From contig CAJNDS010002171.1 of NCBI GenBank assembly GCA_905221605.1, forward strand, positions 324,501 to 388,500: DNA of 64,000 nucleotides. The letters run 5' to 3'. The notes beneath the pieces were generated by a model. It was not told the DNA's origin and searched no databases. It worked only from the letters and a program-made list of their open reading frames with translations. The position numbers and the translations under genes are program-made. Shown piece by piece: positions 44,668-54,950 of the stretch. This stretch comes from Symbiodinium natans (taxonomy: Eukaryota; Sar; Dinophyceae; Suessiales; Symbiodiniaceae). Numbering within the stretch: the first letter of the stretch is position 1; every line of letters begins with the position of its first letter.

Positions 44668-45147
44668 CTACTCTATCGGTGCTGGGGTCCAGGGTGCCGC
44701 CCGAGGGAAGCACTCCAGGGCTGCCAGCCGGAGTGTTGCTACCTTTTGTTCAACAGTCCAGCTGTCCCACACCAACAGCATGCCTGTAGGAGCAAGCAGC
44801 TGAGCCTCTTCCGAGACGTTGGCATCTGAGAAGGTGGAAGCAGCAGGTGAGCTTGGATCGTCCTTCCGCTTGTTCCGAGGTGTCTGAGGTTTCTCCAGCA
44901 CTGCAGCTCGTGGCGGCGACGCCTCTTGGACAGCCGGCTTCTTCTCGGGTGTCTTTGCCAACGGCTTTTGGGCAGCTGGCTTTGTCTCAGGCGTCCGTGC
45001 TGCCGGGCGCTTCATGGCTAGCTGGGGTCTGGGACTGTGAGCGAGACGGCTACGGGCATGGGACGCACACCATGTATGCTCAGGGTTCTGATCAGTTTTG
45101 GGGCTCTTCACTTTCATGGTCCTCATCTGCAGGCAACTCCTCTTCAT
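44668..45147 (-). CDS. Lys/Pro/Ala-rich basic protein fragment (copy 2)
   Basis: A 159-codon minus frame. Residues about 45-105 are the basic repeat MKRPAARTPETKPAAQKPL and its continuation. A segment without low complexity follows (SDANVSEEAQLLAPTG, then WDSWTVEQKVATLRLAALE) before the stop at 44668. The first 45 residues read through a stretch that in copy 1 is in a different frame, so the true start may be the internal Met of MKRPAART. It may be the better preserved of two tandem copies of a gene for a disordered, basic, possibly DNA-binding protein. No family is assigned. Confidence 0.4.
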   Translation of the reverse strand: MKRSCLQMRTMKVKSPKTDQNPEHTWCASHARSRLAHSPRPQLAMKRPAARTPETKPAAQKPLAKTPEKKPAVQEASPPRAAVLEKPQTPRNKRKDDPSSPAASTFSDANVSEEAQLLAPTGMLLVWDSWTVEQKVATLRLAALECFPRAAPWTPAPIE

Positions 45148-45723
45148 CGGCTTCGGGCTCCGCGCAAGGGTGAGTTTTCTTGGGCGGGCCTTGCACCAAG
45201 GTCCAAGTCTTTTCTGTGTCTACGCTGTGGGTGTCTTCATCAGTTTCTCACCCTCGCTTCAGGGGACGAACAAAAGGCCTCTGTTCGCGGTTTGAGAACA
45301 TGTCTTTGCGGAATGGACCTAACGAAGTCAGTGCAGAGGCAGACACTGTGCAGCTGACATGTGACATCAGAACGTCCTCAGACTTTTCAAGCTCATTGGC
45401 GGATGCAGAGTCTGGTGCATGACGAAGTATAAGAATCTACTGGGCAGACTCTTATTGCCTGTGCATAGGAAGTACAGTCGGAACCCGGCGGGTATCCAGT
45501 GAAAGCGGCAAGGACCTAACGAATAATTTGACCTAACCACAATAATTTCCACCAAGCGGGGCCACTACACGAGTCCCACAGCCCACAAGCATCCCTTGAG
45601 ATGGCAGGGTAGGCCTCTTGGGTTTAGTTCCGTATGGGTTTAGGGTTTGGGGTTTAGGGTTTAGGGTTTAGGGTTTCGGGTCTAGGGTTTAGGGCTTGGG
45701 GGTTTGGGGGTACGGGGCTTAAG

Positions 45724-45820
45724 TAGTTCATGGTTGGGATAGTATCAAAAATATTTGTTTATTCCTTATTGGGTTCAAGTACCCGAAAGAATGTAAAATG
45801 ACACCCAACTATGACAAAGT
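45724..45820. mobile_element. Short dispersed element, family G (copy 3)
   Basis: TAGTTCATGGTTGGGATAG, TTCCTTATTGGGTTCAAGTA and CCAACTATGACAAAGT occur in the same order and spacing as in the other two copies. Telomere repeats start about 6 bp after it. Confidence 0.65.
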
Positions 45821-46054
45821 TAAGGTTTAGGGTTTAGGATTGGGGTTTAAGGGTATAGGGTTTAGGAGTTAAGGGTTTAGGGTTTAGGGTTTAGGGTTTA
45901 GGGTTTAGGGTTTAGGCTTAGAACTTTAGGACTGTCGCGCTTCGGATCTCAGGAGGGCGTGAAGGGAGGCCTGCATAGTAGCCGTGAACAGCGCTGTCTG
46001 CTTCGTTGTCCGCGTCGCTTTCTTGAGGATGTCCTTCCCCAAGGCACCCCCTGG

Positions 46055-46142
46055 TTCTTAGGGTTTAGGGTTTTGGGTCTAGGGTCTAGGGTTTAGGGTT
46101 TAGGGTTGAGGGTTGAGGGTTGAGGGTTGAGGGTCGAGGGTC

Positions 46143-46180
<38 letters not shown>

Positions 46181-46190
46181 GGTTTAGGGG
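46055..46190 (+). repeat. GGGTTGA array
   Basis: About 11 units of GGGTTGA/GGGTCGA following a few canonical units. Confidence 0.9.
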
Positions 46191-46219
46191 TGAACCTTCT
46201 TTCCCCCTGCTTCTTTGTC

Positions 46220-46291
46220 GGGAATGAGGGAATGCGGGCCCTATTGTATACCTGTTGAGGGATTCGAAAGGACCCTCATTCCCACATTCCC
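46220..46291. mobile_element. Foldback element, family D (copy 2)
   Basis: GGGAATGAGGGAATG at the left is mirrored by CATTCCCACATTCCC at the right. It shares the GGGAATGA core with the 19392 element. Confidence 0.5.
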
Positions 46292-46609
46292 TGCTAAGTG
46301 CTTTGGGTCTCTGACCCTCTGTTCGAGTACAGTAAACTCCAGAAAGTTGGAGCATCGTTTAAGGATGATTAAAGCTGGGGTTTCCTTTAGTATGCCTCTT
46401 TTGGTGTTTGGGGATCAGGACGTTCCAACTTGTTGGAGCTGACTGTACTCCACAAGCCCCCGAAACAAGTCCTCATACATCCTGAAGCAGAAACCAAACC
46501 ATACACTCTCACAATCCCAAAGCCCTGAACATTAACCCTAGGCCCTAAAACAAAACCAACTCCAAGCCCAAAGCCCCAAGTCCAACGACCAAACCATCCC
46601 AATATTCGC

Positions 46610-46617
46610 CCACATAA

Positions 46618-46648
<31 letters not shown>

Positions 46649-46677
46649 TACACCTATACCTATACCTATACCTATAC

Positions 46678-46730
<53 letters not shown>

Positions 46731-46775
46731 GACATACATATAGACATACACATACATATACATATACACATACAT
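46610..46775. repeat. (ACATAC)n/(ACCTAT)n microsatellite
   Basis: Successive blocks of CACATA, CCTATA and CATATA hexamers. All the Tyr-Met/Cys-Ile repeat frames here are its translations. Confidence 0.95.
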
Positions 46776-47254
46776 ACTCTGCACCTTCCCAACCCTAAAC
46801 TCTAAACGATGAACCCTAAACCCTAAACCCTGAACCCAGTCCTGCAGCCGTACATCCTAAACCGTCACCCCTAAACCCTGAACCCTGAAGCCCCCACATT
46901 CCTTGAACCCTCCCTAGAGTCCAGCGGGGAGGCCATGTCCATGTCACGGGGGTTGTCACGGTAGTCGCGGTTGTCACGTTCACGCGTGTCGTGGCAAAGC
47001 ATCTTGTCGGCCTGGGGGGGCAGGCTTTATGGGTTTGGGGTCGACAGGGTTCAGGTTTAGGGTTTTGGGTTTTGGGTTTTGGGTTTAGGGTTTTGGGTTC
47101 ATGGTTTAGGGTTTGCCTTTAGGGCTGAAGGAGCCAGGGGACAGGGTCTGGGAGTCTGGGCGCCTGTTTTGCGAGGGCGGCTAAGGGTTGAGGGCTCAGG
47201 GGGGAAGCCCTAACCCCGCTCACAGGAGCTCCGTTGGTGAACCGCAGGCTAAAT

Positions 47255-47350
47255 CTAGGGTTTAGGGTTTAGGGCTCAGGGTTCAGGGTTTAGGGTGTGG
47301 GGTTTAGGGTTTAGGGTTTCGGGTTTAGGGTTTAGGGCTTAGGGTTCACG
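47255..47350 (+). repeat. TTTAGGG array
   Basis: Mixed canonical, TTCAGGG and TTCGGG units. Confidence 0.85.
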
Positions 47351-48221
47351 GATTTAGGGGTTTGGGGTTTGGCGTGTGGGCTCGGTCCTCATCTACCACC
47401 ACATAGGTGGCACGCATGATGTCGAACCTGTCCTCCTCTCACATCATTTGTTACGGCGAAACCCGAAACCCGAAACCCTAAACCCTGGGATTGAGTGTTC
47501 ATAGACGACAACCTGATGAAGCATGAGCCGCAGTGTGATTCTGCTGGAATGGACTTGAAGCTAGAGACGCAAGAAGAATGGACCGCAAACCCTAAACCTA
47601 GCTAGCTGAACCTGAGCCCCGCAACCCGCTCGGTGAACTTCGCAGTCTCAAGTACTGACTCGGAGAGCCCAACTTTGTGCACCTAGAACTCTACTGTGAA
47701 CCTTATTTACTGTCCTCCCTGTGCCCTTATGTAACCCAAGCCCCTATTTCAACCGTCAACCCGCACGCGGGATCCTGCAACAGGCTGCCCAGTCGGCCAG
47801 CGGAGGCGCAGAGGATCTCGTATCTCCCGGCGACACTATTGAAGCTATGGTCTACTTTGAAGCGCATGGGTCGTTAAGAGTAAGGTTGCCCCACTCCTAA
47901 ACCCTCATCAAGCCCGGAAACCAAACAACTCCAATGCACCGGAACTGGCAGACCTTCAACCCCAAACCCTGCGATCCTGGACCTTCACCCCCCCTAGCCT
48001 CTATACCCCAAACCATCACAGCTTCATTACTACTCTAAAACCCTAATACCCTGCACTCCTAAAGCCTACACTCCAAAACCCCGAGCCCTCGAACCCCAAA
48101 ACCGAAACCGTAATTATGCCCCAAACCCTTGAACCCCAAACCCCCAACCGTAAACCCCGAACCCTTGTGGCTTCTTATAACTTATGTTAAGGGGTAAAAC
48201 AAGGGACCCTTCATCTTATTC

Positions 48222-48307
48222 CCCTAAACCCTAAACCCTAAACCCCAAACCCTAAACCCTAAACCCTAAACCCTAAACCCTAAACCCTAAACCCTAAACC
48301 CTAAACT
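48222..48307 (-). repeat. CCCTAAA array
   Basis: About 12 units with one CCCCAAA. Confidence 0.9.
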
Positions 48308-48387
48308 GCAGCAGGGCCGCTTGCCCCGCTCGATGGCTCGGTCTCCGCGGCTGCAGGAGGCGACCCGGTAGTTGAACCCGCCTCGTA

Positions 48388-48566
48388 CTTGGAGGTTCAG
48401 GGTTTAGGGTTTAGGGTTTAGGGTTTAGGGTTTAGGGTTCAGGGTTCAGGGTTTAGGGTTTAGGGACTTATTTATGAATCATAGCTGTGCTTATAATCAT
48501 ATTGGGGCGCTTAAGGGGGCGTATACGTAGGTTTTAGTGCAGTTATGATTGGTTGATAAGTACCGT
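48388..48566. mobile_element. Family B foldback element with telomere array inside its left end
   Basis: The left end TACTTGGAGGTTCAGGG runs at its GGGT directly into a TTTAGGG array (48396-48466), after which the rest of the element (ACTTATTTATGAATC) resumes. The right side has GGTTGATAAGTACCGTGAAC. GAACCCGCCTCGTA flanks the whole on both sides (48374-48387 and 48567-48580) as a possible target-site duplication, partly overlapping the element's own GAACC. Confidence 0.7.
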
Positions 48567-48869
48567 GAACCCGCCTCGTAGGGTTTAGGGCTTGCAGGTT
48601 GGGCAATTTAGGGGGGGTTTAGGGTTTGCGGTATAAGGTCTATAGGGTCTAGGGCTTAGGGATTTTCAGGGTTCTCAGGGTTTTCACAGGGTTTGCAGTA
48701 CGGGGTGTGGGTTTTTATACATAGGGTTGAGGGCTGCAACCGTTCCAGGGTTCGCTTCTTCTGCCTTGAAGAGCTTGAGGGTGCCTTGGGTTTTTGGGGT
48801 CTTCAGGATTTTGCGACTTGGGATTATAGGATCTGGGATTCCGCGCTCTTCTTTCAGGGTGGGGGGATT

Positions 48870-48959
48870 GAGATGTTCCCTCTTATTAATAGGGATTTAC
48901 ATAAGAGGGGGGGTACGACGATCCCTATTAAGGACTGCTAGTGAAAGGAGGAACATCCC
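48870..48959. mobile_element. Foldback element, family A (copy 4)
   Basis: GAGATGTTCCCTCTTATTAA at the left is mirrored by AGGAGGAACATCCC at the right; ATAGGGAT/ATCCCTAT continues the arms. Length 90 bp. Confidence 0.7.
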
Positions 48960-49009
48960 AAGTTTGGGATTTAATGTCTGGGGGCTTCGGACCGCAGATC
49001 TTGGGTAAA

Positions 49010-49042
49010 CCCCGCGCGCGCACGCGCGCGCGCGCTCGCGCG
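49010..49042. repeat. Alternating CG tract
   Basis: About 30 bases of nearly uninterrupted CG/CA alternation, a sequence type prone to Z-DNA. Confidence 0.9.
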
Positions 49043-49119
49043 AACCACTTTCGCAGCCCGGCGGCCGTATTGGCACCACTTCGTAGCTTCGGCGGCGACC
49101 TGGCGCACAGTGGGTTTAT

Positions 49120-49222
49120 AGGGTTTCGGGTTTAGGGTTTAGGGTTTAGGGTTTAGGGTTTAGGGTTTAGGGTTTCGGGTTTCGGGTTTCGGGTTTCGGG
49201 TTTCGGGTTTCGGGTTTAGGCT
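49120..49222 (+). repeat. TTTAGGG then TTTCGGG array
   Basis: About six canonical units switch to about seven TTTCGGG units at 49170. Confidence 0.9.
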
Positions 49223-49474
49223 TGAGGTTTAGACAAGCCTGGAAGTCCCCTCTAGTCCTACTCACATCTCCCCTCAAGCCACAGGCCGTAGACTCTCATG
49301 AGGATTTTCCCAAAATAGGATCTCCGAATATAAAACATGACATAGTCCTTACTATCGGAACCCAAAATCTATGAAATCCCCTCATGAGTATGAAGGTGTA
49401 CGCCTTCGTCCTGTCGCGTTAGGCCCTGGTCCCAGTTTCAACACCTACAGGTGGAGTCAGGGCGCTCTAGTGGT

Positions 49475-49842
49475 TTAGGGTTGAGGGGTTTAGGGGCGTA
49501 GGAAGGTTTAGGGGTTTAGGGGTTAGGGGTTTAGGGGTTTAGGGGTTTAGGGGTTTAGGGGTTTAGGGGTTTAGGGGTTTAGGGGTTTAGGGGTTTAGGG
49601 GTTTAGGGGTTTAGGGGTTTAGGGGTTTAGGGGTTTAGGGGTTTAGGGGTTTAGGGGTTTAGGGGTTTAGGGGGTTTAGGGGTTTAGGGGTTTAGTAGGG
49701 GTTTAGGGGTTTAAGTGTAGGGGTTCAGGGGTTTAGGGGTTTAGGGGTTTAGGGGTTTAGGGGTTTAGGGGTTTAGGGGTTTAGGGGTTTAGGGGTTTAG
49801 GGGTTTAGGGGTTTGGGGTTTAGGGTTTAGGGTTTAGGGCAG
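49475..49842 (+). repeat. Longest TTTAGGGG octamer array
   Basis: About 40 octamers TTTAGGGG, interrupted near 49690 by a short shuffled stretch, ending in three canonical heptamers. Confidence 0.95.
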
Positions 49843-50292
49843 GCCTGAGCACACAGCTCCTTGGAGGGGAGGAGGATCACTGCCACGCAGCCTGAGTCCA
49901 CGCCAAGCTCCAACGGCCGTAAACCCTTCAACCGGCGCTAAACCCTACCGAAACACTAAGAACGGCTTGAGGGTTTTGACAAGGGTTTAGGGTTTACGGT
50001 TAAGGGTTTAGGGCTTATTTCCCAACCTGAGTTGTTTGAAGCCTAAGCCCTAAACCCTGAACCAAAATCCCCAAACCCTCAAGCCTGTTACCACGAAAGG
50101 GGGGTGGCGGTCTGGTTAGAGCCGTTTTCTTACCTCTGGAGTAGACCCAGGAAAAAAAGTATATACTTTTTAGGTATAAGTAGCTGCAATGGGAACCCTA
50201 AACCAAAAAAAAGTATTAAAGTATAGTACTCCAAAGCCCAGTTTTTCTGAATATGGAAACCTGTTTATCAGCCCCGGGAGGTTGTGTAATAT

Positions 50293-50490
50293 CAGGGTTT
50301 CGGGTTTTAAGGGTTAAGGGTTTAGGGTTTAGGGTTTAGGGTTTTGGGTTTGGGGTTTAGGGTTTAGGGTTTAGGGTTTGGGGTTTGGGGTTTAGGGTTT
50401 AGGGTTTAGGGTTTAGGGTTTAGGGTTTGGGCTTAGGGTTTAGGGTTTCACGTTCAGGGTTTAGGGTTTAGGGTGTAGGGTTTAGGCCCT
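50293..50490 (+). repeat. TTTAGGG array
   Basis: Canonical units with scattered GGGGTTT. The final GGGTTTCACGTTCAGGG phrase recurs at 53686-53705. Confidence 0.85.
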
Positions 50491-51130
50491 GAACTGAGGG
50501 GGGGGATATTGTACTTTCATACGCCAGAACAGGCGGGGGCTCAAGGTCTGACTCTCTTCGATCCCAGAACCCTTAAAGCCGAAACCGAAAAAGACAACAA
50601 TAAGAAGAAGAATATGAGCTGTGCTAAATATTAACAATAAACATCGCAGTACGAATAGTAGAATAAACATCACAATCATTCTCACAATATAGTAGTAGCA
50701 ATAAGAAGGAGAAGAAGAAGAAGAAGAAGAAGAAGAGGAATAAGCACACACAAACACACCAACACAAAGACTAACCCTCACCCTAGCCTAAAGACAAATT
50801 AAATAACAAAATGAACTCCCCAAAGCCCCACGACAAGAAAAAGAAACACTCAGCCCTGAACTCAGCCCAAGCCCCTTAAAACCTGAGCCCCCAAACTTCC
50901 GAAACACGGAAAACCCTGAAACCCTAGAATCCCAACAACCCTAAAACCCCATAACCCTACACCCCAAAACCCTAAGCCCTAAACCCTAAAAGGTCCAGGG
51001 CTCCCGGTGGCCCCCCTTTTGCCCCAAAACCCCAAAAACCCCTAAAAAACTGAGGCCCCTCAGCACTGAAGCCCAACTTCCGTCGAGCAGCCGTCCGCTG
51101 GCCGAAGCCGCGGCTGGACCTACCCAAAGC
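50490..51130. other. Island with (GAA)n, no gene seen
   Basis: A (GAA)n microsatellite at 50705-50737 lies in a purine-rich tract. The rest contains scattered degenerate CCCTAAA units and no convincing ORF. Confidence 0.5.
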
Positions 51131-51357
51131 TGGGGTTTAGGGTTTAGGGGTGTAGGGTTTAGGGTTTAGGGTCCAGGGTTTAGGGTTCAAGAGCTCTTGG
51201 TCGAGCAGTTCCTCGTTTAGGCTCTGTGTTTAGAACATCGAAAAATACCCACCCACCCGAAGTTCCCATAACATTAAGAAATAAAAAGTTTCTTCTTTTT
51301 ATTAGGATGGTTTAATAACAAAATGAATGGTTTCCACTTAACAAATGAGGAGGTGGA

Positions 51358-52797
51358 GATACTAAACTACGCGAGGCTTTGAGGTCTTGAAGCCCTAAAT
51401 TGAGGCCTTGAAACCCTAAACACCAGGCCTTCAGGCTTTGAAACCCTAAACGTTCGGCCTTGAACCCTCAATATTAGGCCTTGAGGCCTTGGAACTCTAA
51501 ACGTCAAGCCTTGAGGCCCTAATCACCCGGCCTTAAGGCCCCGAAACCCTAAACAGCAGGCCTTGAGGCCCTGAAGCCTTGAACACTAGGCCTTGAGGTC
51601 TTGACACCCTAAACACCAGGCCTTGAAGCCTTGAACCGCCTTGAAACCCTAAACATAGGCGTTCACCAGGCCTTGAGGCCCTGAAATCCTAAACACCAGA
51701 ACTAGGTTGTGAAAAGGTCGCGGGGGCAGCCCTTCCTCAGAAAAACCCTGAAAAAACCTTAAGAAACATGGAAAACCCTTAAAACAAACATGAAAAACCT
51801 TGAAAAACCCTGAAAAACTTGAAAAAACACGGCTTTGAGCCCTTGAAACCCGAAACGCTGGACCCTGAAACCCTAAACACAGGCCTGGAGGCCTTGAAAC
51901 CCGAAACGAAACACAGGCCCTGAGGCCCTGAGGCCTTGAAACCCTAAACACAGGCCCTGAGGCCTTGAAACCCTAAACGCTGGGTGAGGCCTTGAAACCC
52001 TAAACGCTGGGCCCTGGGCCCTGAGGTTTTGAAACCCTAAACGCTGGGCCCTGAAACCCTAAACGCAGGCCCTGAAACCCTCAAACCCTAAACACCAGGA
52101 CTTGAAACCTTGAAACCCTAAACACAGGCCCTGAGGCCCTGAAACCCTAAACACAGGGCCTTGAAACCCTAAACGCTGGGCCCTGAAACCCTAAACACAG
52201 GCCCTGAGGCCTTAAACCCTAAACACAGGCCCTGAAACCTTGAAACCCCAAACGCTGGGCCGTGAAACCCTAAACGCAGGCCCTGAAACCCTCAAACCCT
52301 AAACACCAGGACCTGAAACCTTGAAACCCTAAACGCTGAAACACAGGGCCTTGAAACCCTAAACGCTGGGCCCTGAAACCCTAAACACAGGCCCTGAGGC
52401 CTTGAAACCCTAAACACAGGCCCTGAAGCCTTGAAACCCTAAACGCTGGGCCGTGAAACCCTCAACACAGGCCCTGAGAGGCCTTGACCCTAAACGCTGG
52501 GCCCTGAAACCTTAAACACAGGCCCTGAGGCCCTGAAACCCTAAACACAGGCCCTGAAGCCTTGAAACCCTAAACGCTGGCCCTGAAACCCTAAACACAG
52601 GCCCTGAGGCCTTAAAACCTTAAACACAGGCCCTGAGGCCTTGAAACCCTAAACGCTGGGCCCTGAAACCCTAAACACAGGCCCTGAGGCCCTGAAACCC
52701 TAAACACAGGCCCTGAGCCCTTGAAACCCTAAACGCTGGGCCCTGAAACCCTAAACACAGGCCCTGAGGCCTTGAAACCCTAAACACAGGCCCTTAG
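51358..52797. repeat. Composite satellite built on AAACCCTAAAC
   Basis: About 60 tandem units of 22-29 bp. The two main forms each end in GAAACCCTAAAC; one is preceded by ACAGGCCCTGAGGCCTT, the other by GCTGGGCCCT. GGCC-centred mini-palindromes occur in every unit. Units are most diverged at the left (51358-51700) and most uniform at the right. A diverged continuation lies at 53795-54165. Confidence 0.95.
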
Positions 52798-52811
52798 GGT
52801 CTCAAGGGCAT

Positions 52812-53680
52812 TTTTGGGCCTTGGGCCTTGCCCACGAATCTTTGGGCCTTGCCCACGAATTTTTGGGCCTTGCCCACGAATATTTGGGCCTTGCCCACGA
52901 ATTTTTGGGCCTTGCCCACCAATATTTGGGCCTTGCCCACGAATATTTGGGCCTTGCCCACGAACATTTGGGCCTTGCCCACGAATTTTTGGGCCTTGCC
53001 CACGAACCAACAACCCCAGAAATTCGTGGGCAAGGCCCAAAAATTCGTGGGCAAGGCCCAAATCCATTTTTGGGCCTTGCCCACGAATATTTGGGCCTTG
53101 CCTACTTGGGCCTTGCCCACGAATATTTGGGCCTTGCCCACGAAGTTTTGGGCCTTGCCCACGAATATTTGGGCCTTGCCCACGAATTTTTTGGGCCTTG
53201 CCCACGAATTTTTGGGCTTTGCCCACGAACCAACAACCCCAGAAATTCGTGGGCAAGGCCCAAAAACTCGTGGGCAAGGCCCAAAATCCGGATTTTGGGC
53301 CTTGCCCACGAATATTTGGGCCTTGCCCACGAATCTTTGGGCCTTGCCCGCGAATATTTGGGCCTTGCCCACGAAGACCATTAAGGTTTATCATTATATG
53401 GTAGGCCTTGCCCACGAAGTTTTGGGCCTTGCCCACGAATATTTGGGCCTTGCCCACGAATTTTTTGGGCCTTGCCCACGAATTTTTGGGCTTTGCCCAC
53501 GAACCAACAACCCCAGAAATTCGTGGGCAAGGCCCAAAAACTCGTGGGCAAGGCCCAAAATCCGGATTTTGGGCCTTGCCCACGAATATTTGGGCCTTGC
53601 CCACGAATCTTTGGGCCTTGCCCGCGAATATTTGGGCCTTGCCCACGAAGACCATTAAGGTTTATCATTATATGGTAGGA
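52812..53680. repeat. 21-bp palindrome-bearing satellite with inversions
   Basis: The unit is GGGCCTTGCCCACGAA plus five bases (usually TATTT or TTTTT). Each unit holds a GGGC/GCCC hairpin. Orientation flips three times at the same spacer (CCAACAACCCCAGAAA at about 53007, 53227 and 53502), giving two inverted units each time. Segment 53129-53403 is repeated identically at 53404-53678. Because 21 is a multiple of 3, frames of 60-290 codons are open on both strands; I treat these as by-products. Confidence 0.95.
53268..53311. repeat. Perfect 44-bp palindrome
   Basis: Centred on CCGG between 53289 and 53290, with every base paired from 53268 to 53311. The identical palindrome recurs 275 bp later at 53543-53586. 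It could extrude as a cruciform. Confidence 0.95.
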
Positions 53681-53794
53681 GAGGTTTAGGGTTTCACGTT
53701 CAGGGTTTAGGGTTTAGGGTTTAGGGTTTATATGTACTAGCTTTCCCCAAGAATCCCACAACATTAAGAAAACACAGGGTCTTCATTAACCCTT

Positions 53795-54165
53795 TACGCC
53801 CTGAAAGCCGTGTCCCAAGCCTTGAGGCCCTGAAACCCTCAATCCCAGGCCCTGAGGCCGTGAAACCCTAAACGCCAGGCCCTGAGACTCTGACACCCCG
53901 AACCCCAGGCCTGAAGCCTGAAACCCTAAACCCTGAAACCCTAAACCCCACCCTAAACCACAGGCCTTGAGGCACTGAAACCCTAAAGCCAGGCCCTGAA
54001 ACCCCAGACCCAGACCTCAAGCCCCGAAACCTCTGAAACCCTAAACCCGAGCCCTGAGGCCCTGCAACCCTACATTCGGGCTCTGAGCTAGGCCTGGAGC
54101 CCTGAGGCCCTGAAACCCTAAACCCCAGGCCTGAGGCCCTGAAACCCTAAACCTTAGTCCTCCCA
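53795..54165. repeat. Diverged composite satellite
   Basis: The same CAGGCCCTGAGGCCCTGAAACCCTAAAC-type units as at 51358-52797, but with many substitutions and length changes. Confidence 0.85.
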
Positions 54166-54169
54166 AAAA

Positions 54170-54305
54170 CGGCCTTTGCCCACGAATTCTTGGACCTTGT
54201 CCAGACATGTGTGGACCCTTGCCCACGAAGTTGTGGGGGTTGGAAGGCCCAAAAATTCGTGGGCAAGGTCCATTTCTTCGTGGGACCTTCCCGACGAACA
54301 CCCTA
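54170..54305. repeat. Diverged copies of the 21-bp satellite
   Basis: TTGCCCACGAA occurs twice forward and TTCGTGGGCAAGG once inverted, with mutated spacers. Confidence 0.8.
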
Positions 54306-54319
54306 AAGGTTTAAATAGT

Positions 54320-54495
54320 AAACTTAGGGTTTAGGGGGTTGTATGGGGTCTAAGGTTTAGGGGCGTAGGGGTTTGGGGGGTTAAGGGCTTGAGGGGTTCA
54401 AGGGTTTACGGGTTCAAGGGTTTAGGGGTTTAAAGGGTTCAGGGGTTTAGGCGTTTCGGGGTTTAGTGGGCTTAGGGTTTAGGGTCTAAACCCTA
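54320..54495 (+). repeat. Degenerate telomere repeats ending in a hairpin
   Basis: TTTAGGGG-like units with many variants. At the right end TAGGGTTTAG (54473-54482) and CTAAACCCTA (54486-54495) are exact inverses separated by GGT. Confidence 0.8.
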
Positions 54496-54584
54496 CTTGA
54501 AGGCTCGTGGGAAGCAACCACATTTGAAAGAATTCTGGCCCCGCCTCTCACTAACTGCAATGCGGGTACGAGTCCCGGCCATCT

Positions 54585-54717
54585 AAACCCTAAACCCTAA
54601 GCCCTATGCCCCAGGCCCTAAACCCCAAACCCAAACCCCAAACCCCAAACCCTAAACCCTAAACCCTAAACCCTAAACCCTAAACCCTAAACCCTAAACC
54701 CTAAACCCTAAACCCTA
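54585..54717 (-). repeat. CCCTAAA array
   Basis: A mixed CCCCAAA start, then about 11 perfect units. Confidence 0.9.
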
Positions 54718-54809
54718 GTCATGTGGCCGCCTTGACGTGCTCCAGGAGAGGTAGCAGGTAGCAAAGCGTCCTCGGTTGCCAGTTGGGCCAACGACCCAAA
54801 CCCAGGGCT

Positions 54810-54950
54810 TTAGGGTTCGGGGTTTAGGGTTTAGGGTTTAGGGTTTAGGGTTTAGGGTTTAGGGTTTAGGGTTTAGGGTTAGGGTTTAGGGTTTAGGGTT
54901 TAGGGTTCAGGGTTTAGGGTTCAGGGTTCAGGGTTCAGAGTTTAGGGTTT
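54810..54950 (+). repeat. TTTAGGG/TTCAGGG array
   Basis: Canonical units, one shortened unit near 54881, then several TTCAGGG units. Confidence 0.9.

Noticed and set aside
46538-46792. Tyr-Met and Cys-Ile repeat ORFs
   Set aside because: Translation of the ACATAC/CCTATA microsatellite.
52812-53680. CRISPR-like array
   Set aside because: Units are contiguous with 5-base variable positions and no unique spacers; eukaryotic context.
52780-53689. Long ORFs (up to 291 codons) on both strands with VGKAQIF, GPCPRIF or LGLAHEY repeats
   Set aside because: They translate the 21-bp satellite; its length is a multiple of 3, so all frames lacking a stop in the unit stay open. No codon bias or start context supports them.
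54541-54586. tRNA-like 3' half (GCGGGTACGAGTCCCGGCC)
   Set aside because: A T-arm-like stem and loop can be drawn, but I could not form D and anticodon arms or an acceptor stem.
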